A DNA stretch of 48,800 bases from Acidobacteriota bacterium. GTDB lineage: Bacteria > Acidobacteriota > Thermoanaerobaculia > Multivoradales > J023. The notes under the pieces are model-generated. The model made no database searches. It was not told the DNA's origin and saw only the letters and a program-made list of their open reading frames with translations. The DNA lies in assembly GCA_029263395.1 (NCBI GenBank), contig JAJCXO010000270.1, positions 1-48,800 on the forward strand. The letters are read 5' to 3'. The position numbers and the translations under genes are program-made. Shown one piece after another: positions 9,978 through 17,719 of the stretch. Numbering within the stretch: the first letter of the stretch is position 1; every line of letters begins with the position of its first letter.

Positions 9978-12900
9978 TACTCCTGCCAACTCTTGATCTC
10001 GAGATCTTCCAGCGACTTGCGGCAAAGCGCCTGGGCCAGACCCTGGGCAAGTTGGAGATTGGTGATGAGATGGACGCCGCTATCCACCGCCGCCCGGCGG
10101 ATCATGTAGTCGTTGCGCAACTCGTCGTCGGTGGCGTCCTTGGGGATGTTGACCACCAGGTCGACTTTGCGATCGCGGATGAGATCCACCGCATTGGGCG
10201 ATTCGCCCTCCAACGGCCACTTCACCGGCGTCACCTCCAGGCCGTGTTTCTCCATGAAGGTGGCGGTGCCGCGGGTACCGTAGAACCGGACGCCGGTTGC
10301 CGCCAACTCGCGGGTGTTCTTGAGGAACGCCGCCTTCGATTCGACGCTGCCGGTGGACAGCAGGATGCTGCGGATCGGCAACTGCAGGCCAACCGAAATC
10401 ATCGCCTTGAGAAACGCATCCTCGAAGTCGGTACCGATGCAGCCCACTTCGCCGGTTGAGGCCATCTCGACACCGAGAATGGGATCGGCCCCTTCCAGGC
10501 GGGTGAACGAAAACTGCGGCGCCTTGACTCCAACGTAGTCGAGCTCGAGGGCCGAACCGTCAACCGCACGGATCGGTCGATTCATGATGATGCGGGTTGC
10601 CAGATCAATGAAGTTGACCCGGAAAATCTTCGACACAAACGGGAACGACCGCGACGCCCGCAGGTTACATTCGATCACCATGACGTCATTGTCCCGCGCC
10701 ATGAATTGAATGTTGAACGGGCCGTTGATCGACAGCGCACGGGCGATCTGGGTGCCGATGCGCCGCGCTCGACGGATGGTCTCGAGGTAGGTGCGCTGCG
10801 GCGGCAGTACCAACGTTGCGTCACCGGAGTGGACGCCAGCGTTCTCGATGTGCTCGGAGATGGCGTGGACCTGGATCTCACCGTCTTTGGCGACCGCGTC
10901 GAGTTCGATCTCTTTGGCGCCGGTGATGAATTTCGAGATCACCGTCGGGTGTTCCGGCGACACTTCGGCCGCCCGTTCGAGCACCTCTTGCAGGTCCTCT
11001 TCGTCTTCGGCGACGGCCATCGCAGCACCCGAGAGCACGTACGACGGCCGCACCAGCACCGGGTAGCCAACTTTTTCGGCAAAGGCGACGCCGGCGGCAA
11101 ATGAGGTCACCTCGTCCCAGGGCGGTTGATGGATCTCGAGCTCGTCACATAGCGAAGAGAATTTGTGCCGATCCTCGGCCCGATCGATGTCTTCCGGTCG
11201 CGTCCCCAAAATCCGCAAACCCGCTTGCTGGCAACGCAGCGCCAGATTGTTGGCGGTCTGACCACCCACCGACACCACCATGCCGTACAGCGATTCCTTA
11301 TGCTGAATCTCGAGCACGGTCTCGAACGAAATTTCGTCGAAGTAGAGGCGGTCACATTCGTCGTAATCGGTGGAGACGGTTTCCGGATTACAGTTCAACA
11401 TCACCGTCGGATAACCCAACTCACTGAGCGTACGAACGGTGTTGACACAGCACCAGTCGAACTCCACCGAGCTGCCGATGCGGTAGGCGCCGGAGCCGAC
11501 CACCAGGACGGATTGGGACGACCCTTCGTCGATGTCGTCTTCGCTGCCGTGGTAGGTCAGATAGAGGTAGTTGGTGCGGGCTGGATATTCGGCCGCCAGG
11601 GTGTCGATTTTCTTCACCCAGGGCCGGATGCCAGCACCGGTGCGCAGGCGGCGCACGGTGCTCTCCGAGAGTCCGACAAACTGGCCGATCTGGTGGTCGC
11701 AGAATCCAGCCTGCTTGGCGGCGAGCAGCAGCTCATCCGACAACTGTTCACCTTTGACCGCTGACAGCTGTTCCGCTAGCTTGGTGATGCCTTCGACGCG
11801 GGCCAAGAACCACTTGTCGATGCAGGTCAGCTCGTGGATGGCGTCCAGGCTCATGCCGGCTTGCATGGCACGGGCGATGGCAAACACGCGACGGTCAGTG
11901 GGTTCGGTGAGCTCGGTTTCGAGGCTGTCGAAATCACCCTCGGCAATGGCACCTTGGGCGCCGATATCGAGCATCCTCAAGGCTTTCTGGAAAGCCTCTT
12001 CGAAGTTGCGCCCGATCGCCATCACCTCGCCGACCGACTTCATGCCGGAGCCGATCCGAGTCGACACCAGACGGAATTTCTTCAAGTCCCAGCGCGGCAC
12101 CTTGACCACGATGTAGTCGAGGGCGGGTTCAAAACAGGCGCGGGTGACCTCGGTGACTTTGTTGGGAATTTCAGCCAGGGAATAACCCAGCGCCAACTTG
12201 GCGGCCACAAAGGCGAGTGGGTAGCCGGTGGCCTTCGACGCCAGCGCCGAGCTGCGCGACAAGCGGGCGTTGACCTCGATGATGCGGTAATCGTCGGACT
12301 GCGGATCGAGGCCGTATTGAATATTGCACTCACCGACGATGCCGAGGTGTTGGATGACCCGAATCGCGATCGTCCGCAGGCGGTGGTATTCGTGATCGGT
12401 GAGGGTCTGGCTAGGAGCAACAACAATGGATTCACCGGTGTGAATACCCATCGGGTCGAAGTTCTCCATGTTGCAGATCGTGGCGCAGTTGCCAAAGGCG
12501 TCGCGCACCACCTCGTACTCGATCTCTTTCCAGCCGGTGAGGCACTCCTCGATCAGAATCTGCTCGGCATGGGCAAACGCCCCGGTGGCCCGGTCTTCGA
12601 GTGCTTGCCGATCGTCACAGATGCCGGAGCCCAGGCCACCGAGGGCGTAGGCGATGCGGACCATCACCGGGTAGCCGATCTCCTCGGCCGCCACCAACGC
12701 GTCCTCGACATTGGTCACGGCTCTGCTGCGTGGCACTTTGGCGTCGATCTCCGCCAGTTGACGGTTGAACAGCTCGCGGTCTTCGGTGTCGCGAATAGTC
12801 GACACCGGGGTGCCGAGCACGGCGACGCCGTGGCGTTGCAAGATGCCGGTTTCGTCCAAGGCGACGCCACAATTCAGCGCGGTCTGGCCGCCAAAACCGA

Positions 12901-13213
12901 GCAAGATGCCGTCCGGCCGCTCCTTTTCGATCACCTTCTCGACGAAATACGGCGAGACCGGCAAGAAGTAGACCTGGTCGGCGAGATCCTCGGAGGTCTG
13001 GATGGTGGCGATGTTGGGGTTGACCAACACCGTCGCAATACCCTCTTCCTTGAGCGCCTTGATCGCCTGGCTGCCGCTGTAGTCGAACTCACCGGCTTGG
13101 CCAATTTTGAGCGCCGCACTGCCCAGCACCAGCACCTTCTTGGGCAGGTTGTTGCGATGCTGCACGGACTCAGAACCGAGCTGCGATTTCCCGTTGGGGC
13201 TTGTTGGATTCAC
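9974..13213 (-). CDS. carB: Carbamoyl-phosphate synthase large subunit
   Basis: CarB makes carbamoyl phosphate from ammonia, bicarbonate and two ATP for pyrimidine and arginine synthesis. The protein has 1079 aa with two ATP-grasp halves (about 30-420 and 580-950), an oligomerisation segment and a C-terminal MGS-like regulatory domain (from about 955). The start is GTG 13213, overlapping the carA stop as GTGA; the frame is open upstream but that stretch is carA in another frame. The first half reads AGEFDYSGSQAIKALKEEGI, NPNIATIQTSEDLADQ, FLPVSPYFVEKVI and GFGGQTALNCGV. This is the Bacteroidetes/eukaryote-like wording rather than the common proteobacterial GQACEFDYSGAQACKAL type. The order carA-carB-TPR looks like one operon. 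Confidence 0.97.
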   Translation of the reverse strand: MNPTSPNGKSQLGSESVQHRNNLPKKVLVLGSAALKIGQAGEFDYSGSQAIKALKEEGIATVLVNPNIATIQTSEDLADQVYFLPVSPYFVEKVIEKERPDGILLGFGGQTALNCGVALDETGILQRHGVAVLGTPVSTIRDTEDRELFNRQLAEIDAKVPRSRAVTNVEDALVAAEEIGYPVMVRIAYALGGLGSGICDDRQALEDRATGAFAHAEQILIEECLTGWKEIEYEVVRDAFGNCATICNMENFDPMGIHTGESIVVAPSQTLTDHEYHRLRTIAIRVIQHLGIVGECNIQYGLDPQSDDYRIIEVNARLSRSSALASKATGYPLAFVAAKLALGYSLAEIPNKVTEVTRACFEPALDYIVVKVPRWDLKKFRLVSTRIGSGMKSVGEVMAIGRNFEEAFQKALRMLDIGAQGAIAEGDFDSLETELTEPTDRRVFAIARAMQAGMSLDAIHELTCIDKWFLARVEGITKLAEQLSAVKGEQLSDELLLAAKQAGFCDHQIGQFVGLSESTVRRLRTGAGIRPWVKKIDTLAAEYPARTNYLYLTYHGSEDDIDEGSSQSVLVVGSGAYRIGSSVEFDWCCVNTVRTLSELGYPTVMLNCNPETVSTDYDECDRLYFDEISFETVLEIQHKESLYGMVVSVGGQTANNLALRCQQAGLRILGTRPEDIDRAEDRHKFSSLCDELEIHQPPWDEVTSFAAGVAFAEKVGYPVLVRPSYVLSGAAMAVAEDEEDLQEVLERAAEVSPEHPTVISKFITGAKEIELDAVAKDGEIQVHAISEHIENAGVHSGDATLVLPPQRTYLETIRRARRIGTQIARALSINGPFNIQFMARDNDVMVIECNLRASRSFPFVSKIFRVNFIDLATRIIMNRPIRAVDGSALELDYVGVKAPQFSFTRLEGADPILGVEMASTGEVGCIGTDFEDAFLKAMISVGLQLPIRSILLSTGSVESKAAFLKNTRELAATGVRFYGTRGTATFMEKHGLEVTPVKWPLEGESPNAVDLIRDRKVDLVVNIPKDATDDELRNDYMIRRAAVDSGVHLITNLQLAQGLAQALCRKSLEDLEIKSWQEY

Positions 13214-14277
13214 TGCAACATCTCCACGAAGCGGGCGAAGAGGTCGGCGGTATCGGTGGGGCCAGGGGTGGCCTCGGGGTGAAACTGTACGCTGCGAGCC
13301 GGCTTCCAATCGTGGCGGATGCCTTCGTTGGTGCCGTCGTTGGCGTTGGTGAACCACTCCCGCCAGCCTTCGGGCAGGGTGGCCCCGTTGACCGCGTAAC
13401 CGTGGTTCTGGGACGTCACATAACAGCGTCGTGTACCGACTTCCAGGCACGGCTGGTTCTGTGAACGATGACCAAATTTGAGCTTGTAGGTGTCGGCGCC
13501 GGCAGCAAGGGCCAGGATCTGGTTGCCGAGGCAGATGCCGAAAATCGGAATCTTCTCAGCCAGCGCTCGCCGCACGTGTTCGACGGTGGTGCTGGCCATC
13601 TTGGGATCGCCTGGACCATTGGGCAGGCAGATGCCATCGAAGTCTTCGCGGAAGAAGTCGTAATCCCAGGGCACCCGCATCACCCGTGCCCCAGCCTTGA
13701 CGAAGCTGCGCACGATGTTGGCTTTGGCGCCGGTGTCGACCATCACGATCCGTGGGCCGTCGTCACCGTAAGTGGTCAGCTCGGGGGTGCTGACCTCAGC
13801 GACCAGGTTCTCGAGATTGGGGTCCCGCCAAGGGATATCCTCACCTTCGGCAACAATTTTGCCGAGCATTGCTCCGCGATCGCGGATACGTTTGGCGACG
13901 GCTCGAGTGTCGATGCCGGCGAGACCGGGGATACCCTCGGACTCCATCCACTGGTGGAGGCTGCGTTCGGCCGTCCAGTGGCTGGTGTCGGACGACACGC
14001 TGACCACCACCAGGCCAGCAGCCCAGATACGTTCCGATTCGAGGCCCGCGGGGAGACCGAGGGCGTCACGTCCAGGGCCTGGTACGCCGTAGTTACCGGC
14101 GTAGGGATAGGTAGAGACGAGGATCTGGCCGGCATACGACGGATCGGTCAGGGTCTCCGGGTAACCCACCATCCCGGTATTGAAGACGACCTCACCAGCA
14201 GTTGGCACCGGGGCTCCGAACAGGGTACCGGCGTACTCCGACCCGTCCTCGAGGATCAAGGTTCCGCGACGTGGCAT
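13210..14277 (-). CDS. carA: Carbamoyl-phosphate synthase small (glutaminase) subunit
   Basis: This 355-aa subunit hydrolyses glutamine and channels ammonia to CarB. The N-terminal CarA domain is recognisable (LILEDGSEYAGTLFGA, GEVVFNTGMVGYPETLTDPS, NYGVPG). The class I glutamine amidotransferase domain has the nucleophile Cys in FGICLGNQILALAAGADTYK and the His-Glu pair in SVQFHPEATPGP. ATG 14277 is preceded by AAAGGA at good spacing. Its stop shares four bases with the carB start, which favours equal subunit synthesis. Like CarB, it reads closer to Bacteroidetes/eukaryotic CPS than to proteobacterial CarA. The 213-bp gap upstream should hold the operon promoter; I could not place it confidently. 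Confidence 0.96.
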   Translation of the reverse strand: MPRRGTLILEDGSEYAGTLFGAPVPTAGEVVFNTGMVGYPETLTDPSYAGQILVSTYPYAGNYGVPGPGRDALGLPAGLESERIWAAGLVVVSVSSDTSHWTAERSLHQWMESEGIPGLAGIDTRAVAKRIRDRGAMLGKIVAEGEDIPWRDPNLENLVAEVSTPELTTYGDDGPRIVMVDTGAKANIVRSFVKAGARVMRVPWDYDFFREDFDGICLPNGPGDPKMASTTVEHVRRALAEKIPIFGICLGNQILALAAGADTYKLKFGHRSQNQPCLEVGTRRCYVTSQNHGYAVNGATLPEGWREWFTNANDGTNEGIRHDWKPARSVQFHPEATPGPTDTADLFARFVEMLQ

Positions 14278-14490
14278 GCGATGTCCTTTGGGTAGGGGAT
14301 CCGATGGGCGCGCACCGAATCATCGGCACGCCGTTCGGGAGCGTATCCTTACACAGAAATTGGTGATGGTGGCAACAACGTTGGGATGTTTCGGTTCGCA
14401 GTGAGCGTCCGGCAGGATCTAGTGTGATGTACTCGCCGTTCGATGCCCGCGGTGGACAGGACCACCGCAGGGCAGCTGTGAGGAGTCGAG

Positions 14491-14928
14491 ATGTCGAGTT
14501 TGTTCATCGTCGTATCTATCGGTCTGTTGGGTGGCGTCGCCGCGGCCTTACAAGGGTCTCTTTCCGGTCTCATGGGCAAAGAGCTCGGGGTGCTGGGCAG
14601 TATTTTCATCATTCACCTCGGTGGCACCCTGGCGTCCGGCTTGCTGTTCTTGTGGCCCGGGGCCGGCAGCCTCGCGGGTTGGCGTGAGGTGCCCTGGTAC
14701 GCCCTCGCGGGAGGCCTATTGGGCCTCGTTTTGGTCGGTGCCTTGGGATTTTGTGTCCCGCGCATCGGCGCCGGCGCCACGTTCTCCTTGATCATCGGCA
14801 GCCAGCTGTTGGTTGGCGTCTGCCTGGATCATTTTGGGGTGTTGGTTGCAGCAACCCGGTCCATCGACGCCTCGCGGGGGCTGGGCGTGCTGGTACTGTT
14901 TTTTGGTGTCTGGCTGGTCGTACGTTGA
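14491..14928 (+). CDS. DMT-superfamily transporter, DUF606/YdcZ type
   Basis: This 145-aa integral membrane protein has about five hydrophobic helices. The pattern matches DUF606 (YdcZ-like), a half-size group of the drug/metabolite transporter superfamily whose members probably pair. Typical features are GVAAALQGSLSGLMGKELG, SIFIIHLGGTLASG, the PWYALAGGLLGLVLVG segment, and the C-terminal RGLGVLVLFFGVWLVVR. GAGGAG precedes ATG 14491 by 7 bases. The substrate is unknown. No second DUF606 gene lies next to it, so it may act as a homodimer. It is divergent from carA. Confidence 0.85.
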   Translation: MSSLFIVVSIGLLGGVAAALQGSLSGLMGKELGVLGSIFIIHLGGTLASGLLFLWPGAGSLAGWREVPWYALAGGLLGLVLVGALGFCVPRIGAGATFSLIIGSQLLVGVCLDHFGVLVAATRSIDASRGLGVLVLFFGVWLVVR

Positions 14929-15023
14929 ACCGGTGCGCTGAAACGGTTGTCAGATCTCGTCCAGCGTTAACGCCCGTTGGCGATTCATCGTCAAGGAACA
15001 GCCGGATCGGCAAGCGCAGCCAG

Positions 15024-15042
15024 CACGGGATTTATACCCGTG
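15024..15042. promoter_or_regulatory. Short inverted repeat
   Basis: CACGGG (15024-15029) and CCCGTG (15037-15042) flank an A/T-only 7-base centre (ATTTATA). It lies about 100 bases upstream of ATG 15145. The AT centre could also be part of a promoter -10 region. Confidence 0.35.
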
Positions 15043-15071
15043 AGAGAACGGTCGGTAAAACCAGTTGTGCC

Positions 15072-15091
15072 GTCGACACGAATCTGTCGAC
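15072..15091. promoter_or_regulatory. 20-bp palindromic operator-like site
   Basis: GTCGACA (15072-15078) and TGTCGAC (15085-15091) form a perfect 7-bp inverted repeat around CGAATC, 53 bases before ATG 15145. The geometry suits a dimeric repressor. A bulged GC hairpin (GGCGCTTCGC with GCGAGCGCC, about 15096-15120) follows immediately. Function is inferred. Confidence 0.45.
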
Positions 15092-15144
15092 ATGCGGCGC
15101 TTCGCGCTAATGCGAGCGCCCGATCATCGATCCAAGAGGTCCCT

Positions 15145-16050
15145 ATGAATACATCCTTGCGACCCGCCTTATCCTCCGGTTTAGGCTTATGCCTGCTTCT
15201 CCTGATGAGCGCCTACCCGGTCCGGGCAGACTCCCTGCAACCGGTGGATGCCGGTTTTAAGGCCTACTGGTACCAAGGCAAAGCGGAGATCACCAGTTAC
15301 ACCCTGGAACAAGCCCGCTACGGCGAAGTCCATCCCGGCCAGGCGGTTTTGATTTATGTCACCGAGGATTTTTCGCGGGACAAACAAGTCAAACTCGACA
15401 ATCCGCGGGCGGCGGGTGCCGATCGGGTGCCTATCCTGAAGCTCAACGCCACCAAGAAGTTCAACACCGGTATCTATCCGTATTCGATGATGACCTCGAT
15501 CTTCAGCCCGGTAGATCCAGTCCGCGAGCCGCGGACATTGAAGGTCACCACCACGTCCCAGGAGTGGTGTGGTCACACCTTCACCCAGCTCAACCGACGA
15601 GGTGACGGTTACCACATCGAGCAGCGTTCCTATTTCGAGAGCGAGGGGGACGTGGAGCTCACCGTCGACGACGCGATCAGTGAAGACGAAGTCTGGACCA
15701 CAATCCGTCTGAATCCTGCCAACCTTCCCACCGGCAGCCTGAAGATGTTGCCAGGCTCGATGTACTTACGCCTGAGTCACGTGCCGCTTGGACCACGCAA
15801 CGTCCAAGCGACCGTCGAGTCGGCGGAAGGTAGCGCCGGGTTGATGGCCTACACCTTGACCTACCCTGAACTCGGTCGCACCTTGACCATCCACTACCAA
15901 GCCGCCTTTCCCTTCGAAGTCGAAGGCTGGGTCGAAACCTACGCCAATCTCACCACCCGCGCCAAGAAACTGAAAAGCCTATCGACCGACTATTGGTCGA
16001 AAAACGGCTTGCAGGATGTTGGCCTGCGTCGAGAGTTGGGGTTGGAGTAG
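15145..16050 (+). CDS. Secreted protein of unknown function, family often mislabelled 'septum formation inhibitor Maf'
   Basis: A 301-aa protein with a clear signal peptide (hydrophobic LGLCLLLLMSAYPVRA, cleavage near DSLQ). The frame extends upstream, but ATG 15145 is followed directly by the signal sequence and is preceded by AAGAGGT. The mature part shows FKAYWYQGKAEITSYTLEQ, RYGEVHPGQAVLIYVTEDF, NATKKFNTGIYPYSMMTSIF and QEWCGHTFTQLNRR. From memory these match a family widespread in Bacteroidetes that carries the database label 'septum formation inhibitor Maf'. Nothing here resembles the Maf nucleotide pyrophosphatase fold. I assign no function beyond a predicted periplasmic or outer-membrane location. 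Two inverted repeats in the leader suggest its own regulation. Confidence 0.8.
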   Translation: MNTSLRPALSSGLGLCLLLLMSAYPVRADSLQPVDAGFKAYWYQGKAEITSYTLEQARYGEVHPGQAVLIYVTEDFSRDKQVKLDNPRAAGADRVPILKLNATKKFNTGIYPYSMMTSIFSPVDPVREPRTLKVTTTSQEWCGHTFTQLNRRGDGYHIEQRSYFESEGDVELTVDDAISEDEVWTTIRLNPANLPTGSLKMLPGSMYLRLSHVPLGPRNVQATVESAEGSAGLMAYTLTYPELGRTLTIHYQAAFPFEVEGWVETYANLTTRAKKLKSLSTDYWSKNGLQDVGLRRELGLE

Positions 16051-16093
16051 GTCCGAGCCTGGGGGGTGAGGGGTTCCGAAACGTTGTTTGTTC

Positions 16094-16111
16094 CTTGGCG
16101 ATGAAGTGCCA
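16094..16111. repeat. Dispersed hairpin motif, copy 2
   Basis: CTTGGCGATGAAGTGCCA, the second copy of the motif at 1823-1840. The single C-to-T change keeps the stem through a G-T pair. It lies in the 178-bp gap before the methyltransferase gene. Confidence 0.5.
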
Positions 16112-16150
16112 GAGGACTGTAGCCTGGACCGGATATGCTAACTGGGCTGT

Positions 16151-16169
16151 TTACCGCTGAATGCGGTAA
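16151..16169. promoter_or_regulatory. 7-bp stem-loop upstream of the methyltransferase gene
   Basis: TTACCGC (16151-16157) pairs with GCGGTAA (16163-16169) around a TGAAT loop, about 60 bases before ATG 16229. No T-run follows, so a leader hairpin or operator is more likely than a terminator. Confidence 0.4.
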
Positions 16170-16228
16170 CGCTATCCCCGGACCGAGCATCCTCGAGATC
16201 GTTGGTTCGTCAGGTCAAAAGGAGCATC

Positions 16229-16864
16229 ATGAAACCTTCAGATCCTTCGGCAGTGAGCGCAATGTACGATGCCACGGCAGTGTCGTACGCCGAAATGATG
16301 GACTCAGAAATTGACCTTCCGATCTATTCCGAACTTTTGGGGCGACTGCGCGACCGCATATCAGGCTCGCCCGGACCCTTGATCGACACGTCCTGCGGTT
16401 CAGGGCATATGCTGGCCTTGTACCATGAACGCTACGATCCCAAGCGGTCGTTGCTGGGTATCGACCTGTCGCCAACCATGGTTTCGATTGCTGGAAAACG
16501 TCTTGGGCCCAAGGCTGAAGTTGCCCTCGGCGACATGCGCGACCTCTCCATGGTAGAGACAGGTACTGCGTCGGCGGTGCTCAGTTTTTTTGCCTTGCAC
16601 CACCTCGATCCTGGTGGGGTCAGGGAGGCTCTGACTGAATGGTATCGAGTGCTGGGGACCGGAGGCCAGCTGGTAGTTGCTGCTTGGGAAGGGGCGGGCT
16701 CAATCGACTACGGCGACTCGTCCGACATCGTCGCGCTCCGATATCACTCGGGCGAGCTCACTGAATTCGCCCAGTCGGCTGGGCTTGCCGTCACGAACTG
16801 CCTCGTTGAGCCGGTCGAGGAGATACCGATGGATGCCATCTACCTCGAAGCGATGAAGGCTTAG
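16229..16864 (+). CDS. Class I SAM-dependent methyltransferase
   Basis: This 211-aa Rossmann-type methyltransferase has motif I in LIDTSCGSGHMLALY (the usual D-x-G-C-G-x-G is changed to DTSCGSG), the acidic residue binding SAM ribose in LLGIDLSPTMV, motif II in VALGDMRDLSM, and VLSFFALHHLDPGGV in the motif IV region. It then reads RVLGTGGQLVVAAW. AAAGGAG sits 5 bases before ATG 16229; an upstream in-frame start at 16202 is less likely. The substrate cannot be inferred from sequence. It is probably a single-gene unit, with a hairpin plus TTTT after the stop. Confidence 0.85.
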   Translation: MKPSDPSAVSAMYDATAVSYAEMMDSEIDLPIYSELLGRLRDRISGSPGPLIDTSCGSGHMLALYHERYDPKRSLLGIDLSPTMVSIAGKRLGPKAEVALGDMRDLSMVETGTASAVLSFFALHHLDPGGVREALTEWYRVLGTGGQLVVAAWEGAGSIDYGDSSDIVALRYHSGELTEFAQSAGLAVTNCLVEPVEEIPMDAIYLEAMKA

Positions 16865-16883
16865 CGAAGGATTCTCCAGACTC

Positions 16884-16911
16884 GGGCCGCGCTGGTTGAC
16901 TCGGCCCTTTT
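16884..16911 (+). terminator. Probable terminator after the methyltransferase gene
   Basis: GGGCCG (16884-16889) pairs with CGGCCC (16902-16907), followed by TTTT, 20 bases after the stop codon. The stem is short but GC-rich. Confidence 0.6.
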
Positions 16912-16980
16912 GTAGTCGATTTGGGCGATTCTTAGTCGGCGTTCTTGAACGGAATCTAAACAACCTCGAGAGGAGACGCC

Positions 16981-17421
16981 ATGTCACAAGCAAAACCCGA
17001 GATGCCACAAGCCGCACCTGAAACCGCCGCCAAGATCTTCCCCTTCCTGCGGTATCAAGACGCCCGCGCCGCCATCACCTGGCTCACCGAAGTCCTCGGC
17101 TTCGCGGAGCAGGAAGTTTACGACGGGCCCGACGGCACCATCGCCCACGCTCAGCTCAGCCTTGGCGCCGGGATTATCATGTTGTCGTCGTCAACCGACG
17201 ATAACCCCCTCGGCCTCATCAGTCCCGCAGCCGTGGCAGGCCACAGCCAAGGGATCTACCTCTACGTCCCCGAGGTCGACAGTTGTTACCAACGCGTCGA
17301 GAAGCACGGCGCCGACATCGTTATCGAGCTTCAGGACATGGAGTACGGCTCGCGTGAGTTCGCGGTCCGAGATCCAGAGGGCTACTTGTGGAGTGTCGGG
17401 ACCTATCTGCCGGGAGGTTGA
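16981..17421 (+). CDS. VOC/glyoxalase-fold protein
   Basis: This 146-aa protein belongs to the vicinal oxygen chelate superfamily (glyoxalase I/bleomycin-resistance/dioxygenase fold). The two beta-alpha-beta-beta-beta modules show in FPFLRYQDARAAITWLTEVL with GFAEQEVYDGPDGTIAHAQL, then GIYLYVPEVDSCYQRVEKHG with YGSREFAVRDPEGYLWSVGT. The last segment is the family's DPxGxxW signature. It most resembles the YycE/PhnB-like group of unknown substrate. AGAGGAG precedes ATG 16981 at good spacing. Its 3' end overlaps the convergent VapB-like gene by 19 bp. Confidence 0.87.
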   Translation: MSQAKPEMPQAAPETAAKIFPFLRYQDARAAITWLTEVLGFAEQEVYDGPDGTIAHAQLSLGAGIIMLSSSTDDNPLGLISPAAVAGHSQGIYLYVPEVDSCYQRVEKHGADIVIELQDMEYGSREFAVRDPEGYLWSVGTYLPGG

Positions 17422-17609
17422 TTCGGCTGCTGGTCGAACGGTGGGGGAGTCATCTGGACCGTCCCGCGGAGGTCACGGATTCGCTCTTGCGCCCTCAAGC
17501 GGACAATCAGCTTCAGAGCCGCTTCCACTACCGCACCTTCTGTGTCGAGCCCGGTCGCTTCTTGAGCTGCTTTCATCAAGTCATCATCGATCTCGATGTT
17601 CATTCGCAT
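17403..17609 (-). CDS. Orphan VapB-like antitoxin
   Basis: A 68-aa protein starting MRMNIEIDDDLMKAAQ, then ATGLDTEGAVVEAALKLIV and RLRAQERIRDLRG. This is the pattern of VapB antitoxins, where an N-terminal ribbon-helix-helix binds DNA and a short C-terminal tail (here LRGTVQ onward) would hold the toxin. ATG 17609 has GGAGG at good spacing, which rejects the longer in-frame start at 17654. No VapC (PIN-domain) gene follows: the downstream strand is occupied by the VOC gene. It is therefore a solitary antitoxin, perhaps a relic or a regulator acting in trans. Confidence 0.75.
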   Translation of the reverse strand: MRMNIEIDDDLMKAAQEATGLDTEGAVVEAALKLIVRLRAQERIRDLRGTVQMTPPPFDQQPNQPPGR

Positions 17610-17719
17610 GTCGCGCCTCCTGATGTGTATTCTGCCAGATGATGTCAGTGACAAGCGACAAAGGGCTCGACCTGTCGCCTGGGAGCTAGACTCCTAGAGA
17701 CTCACGATAAGATTGCTCG

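Noticed and set aside
11834-13282. A 482-codon plus-strand open frame
   Set aside because: It lies entirely antisense to carB/carA, which are firmly identified. Long antisense frames are expected in GC-rich genes, and the product has no recognisable domain.
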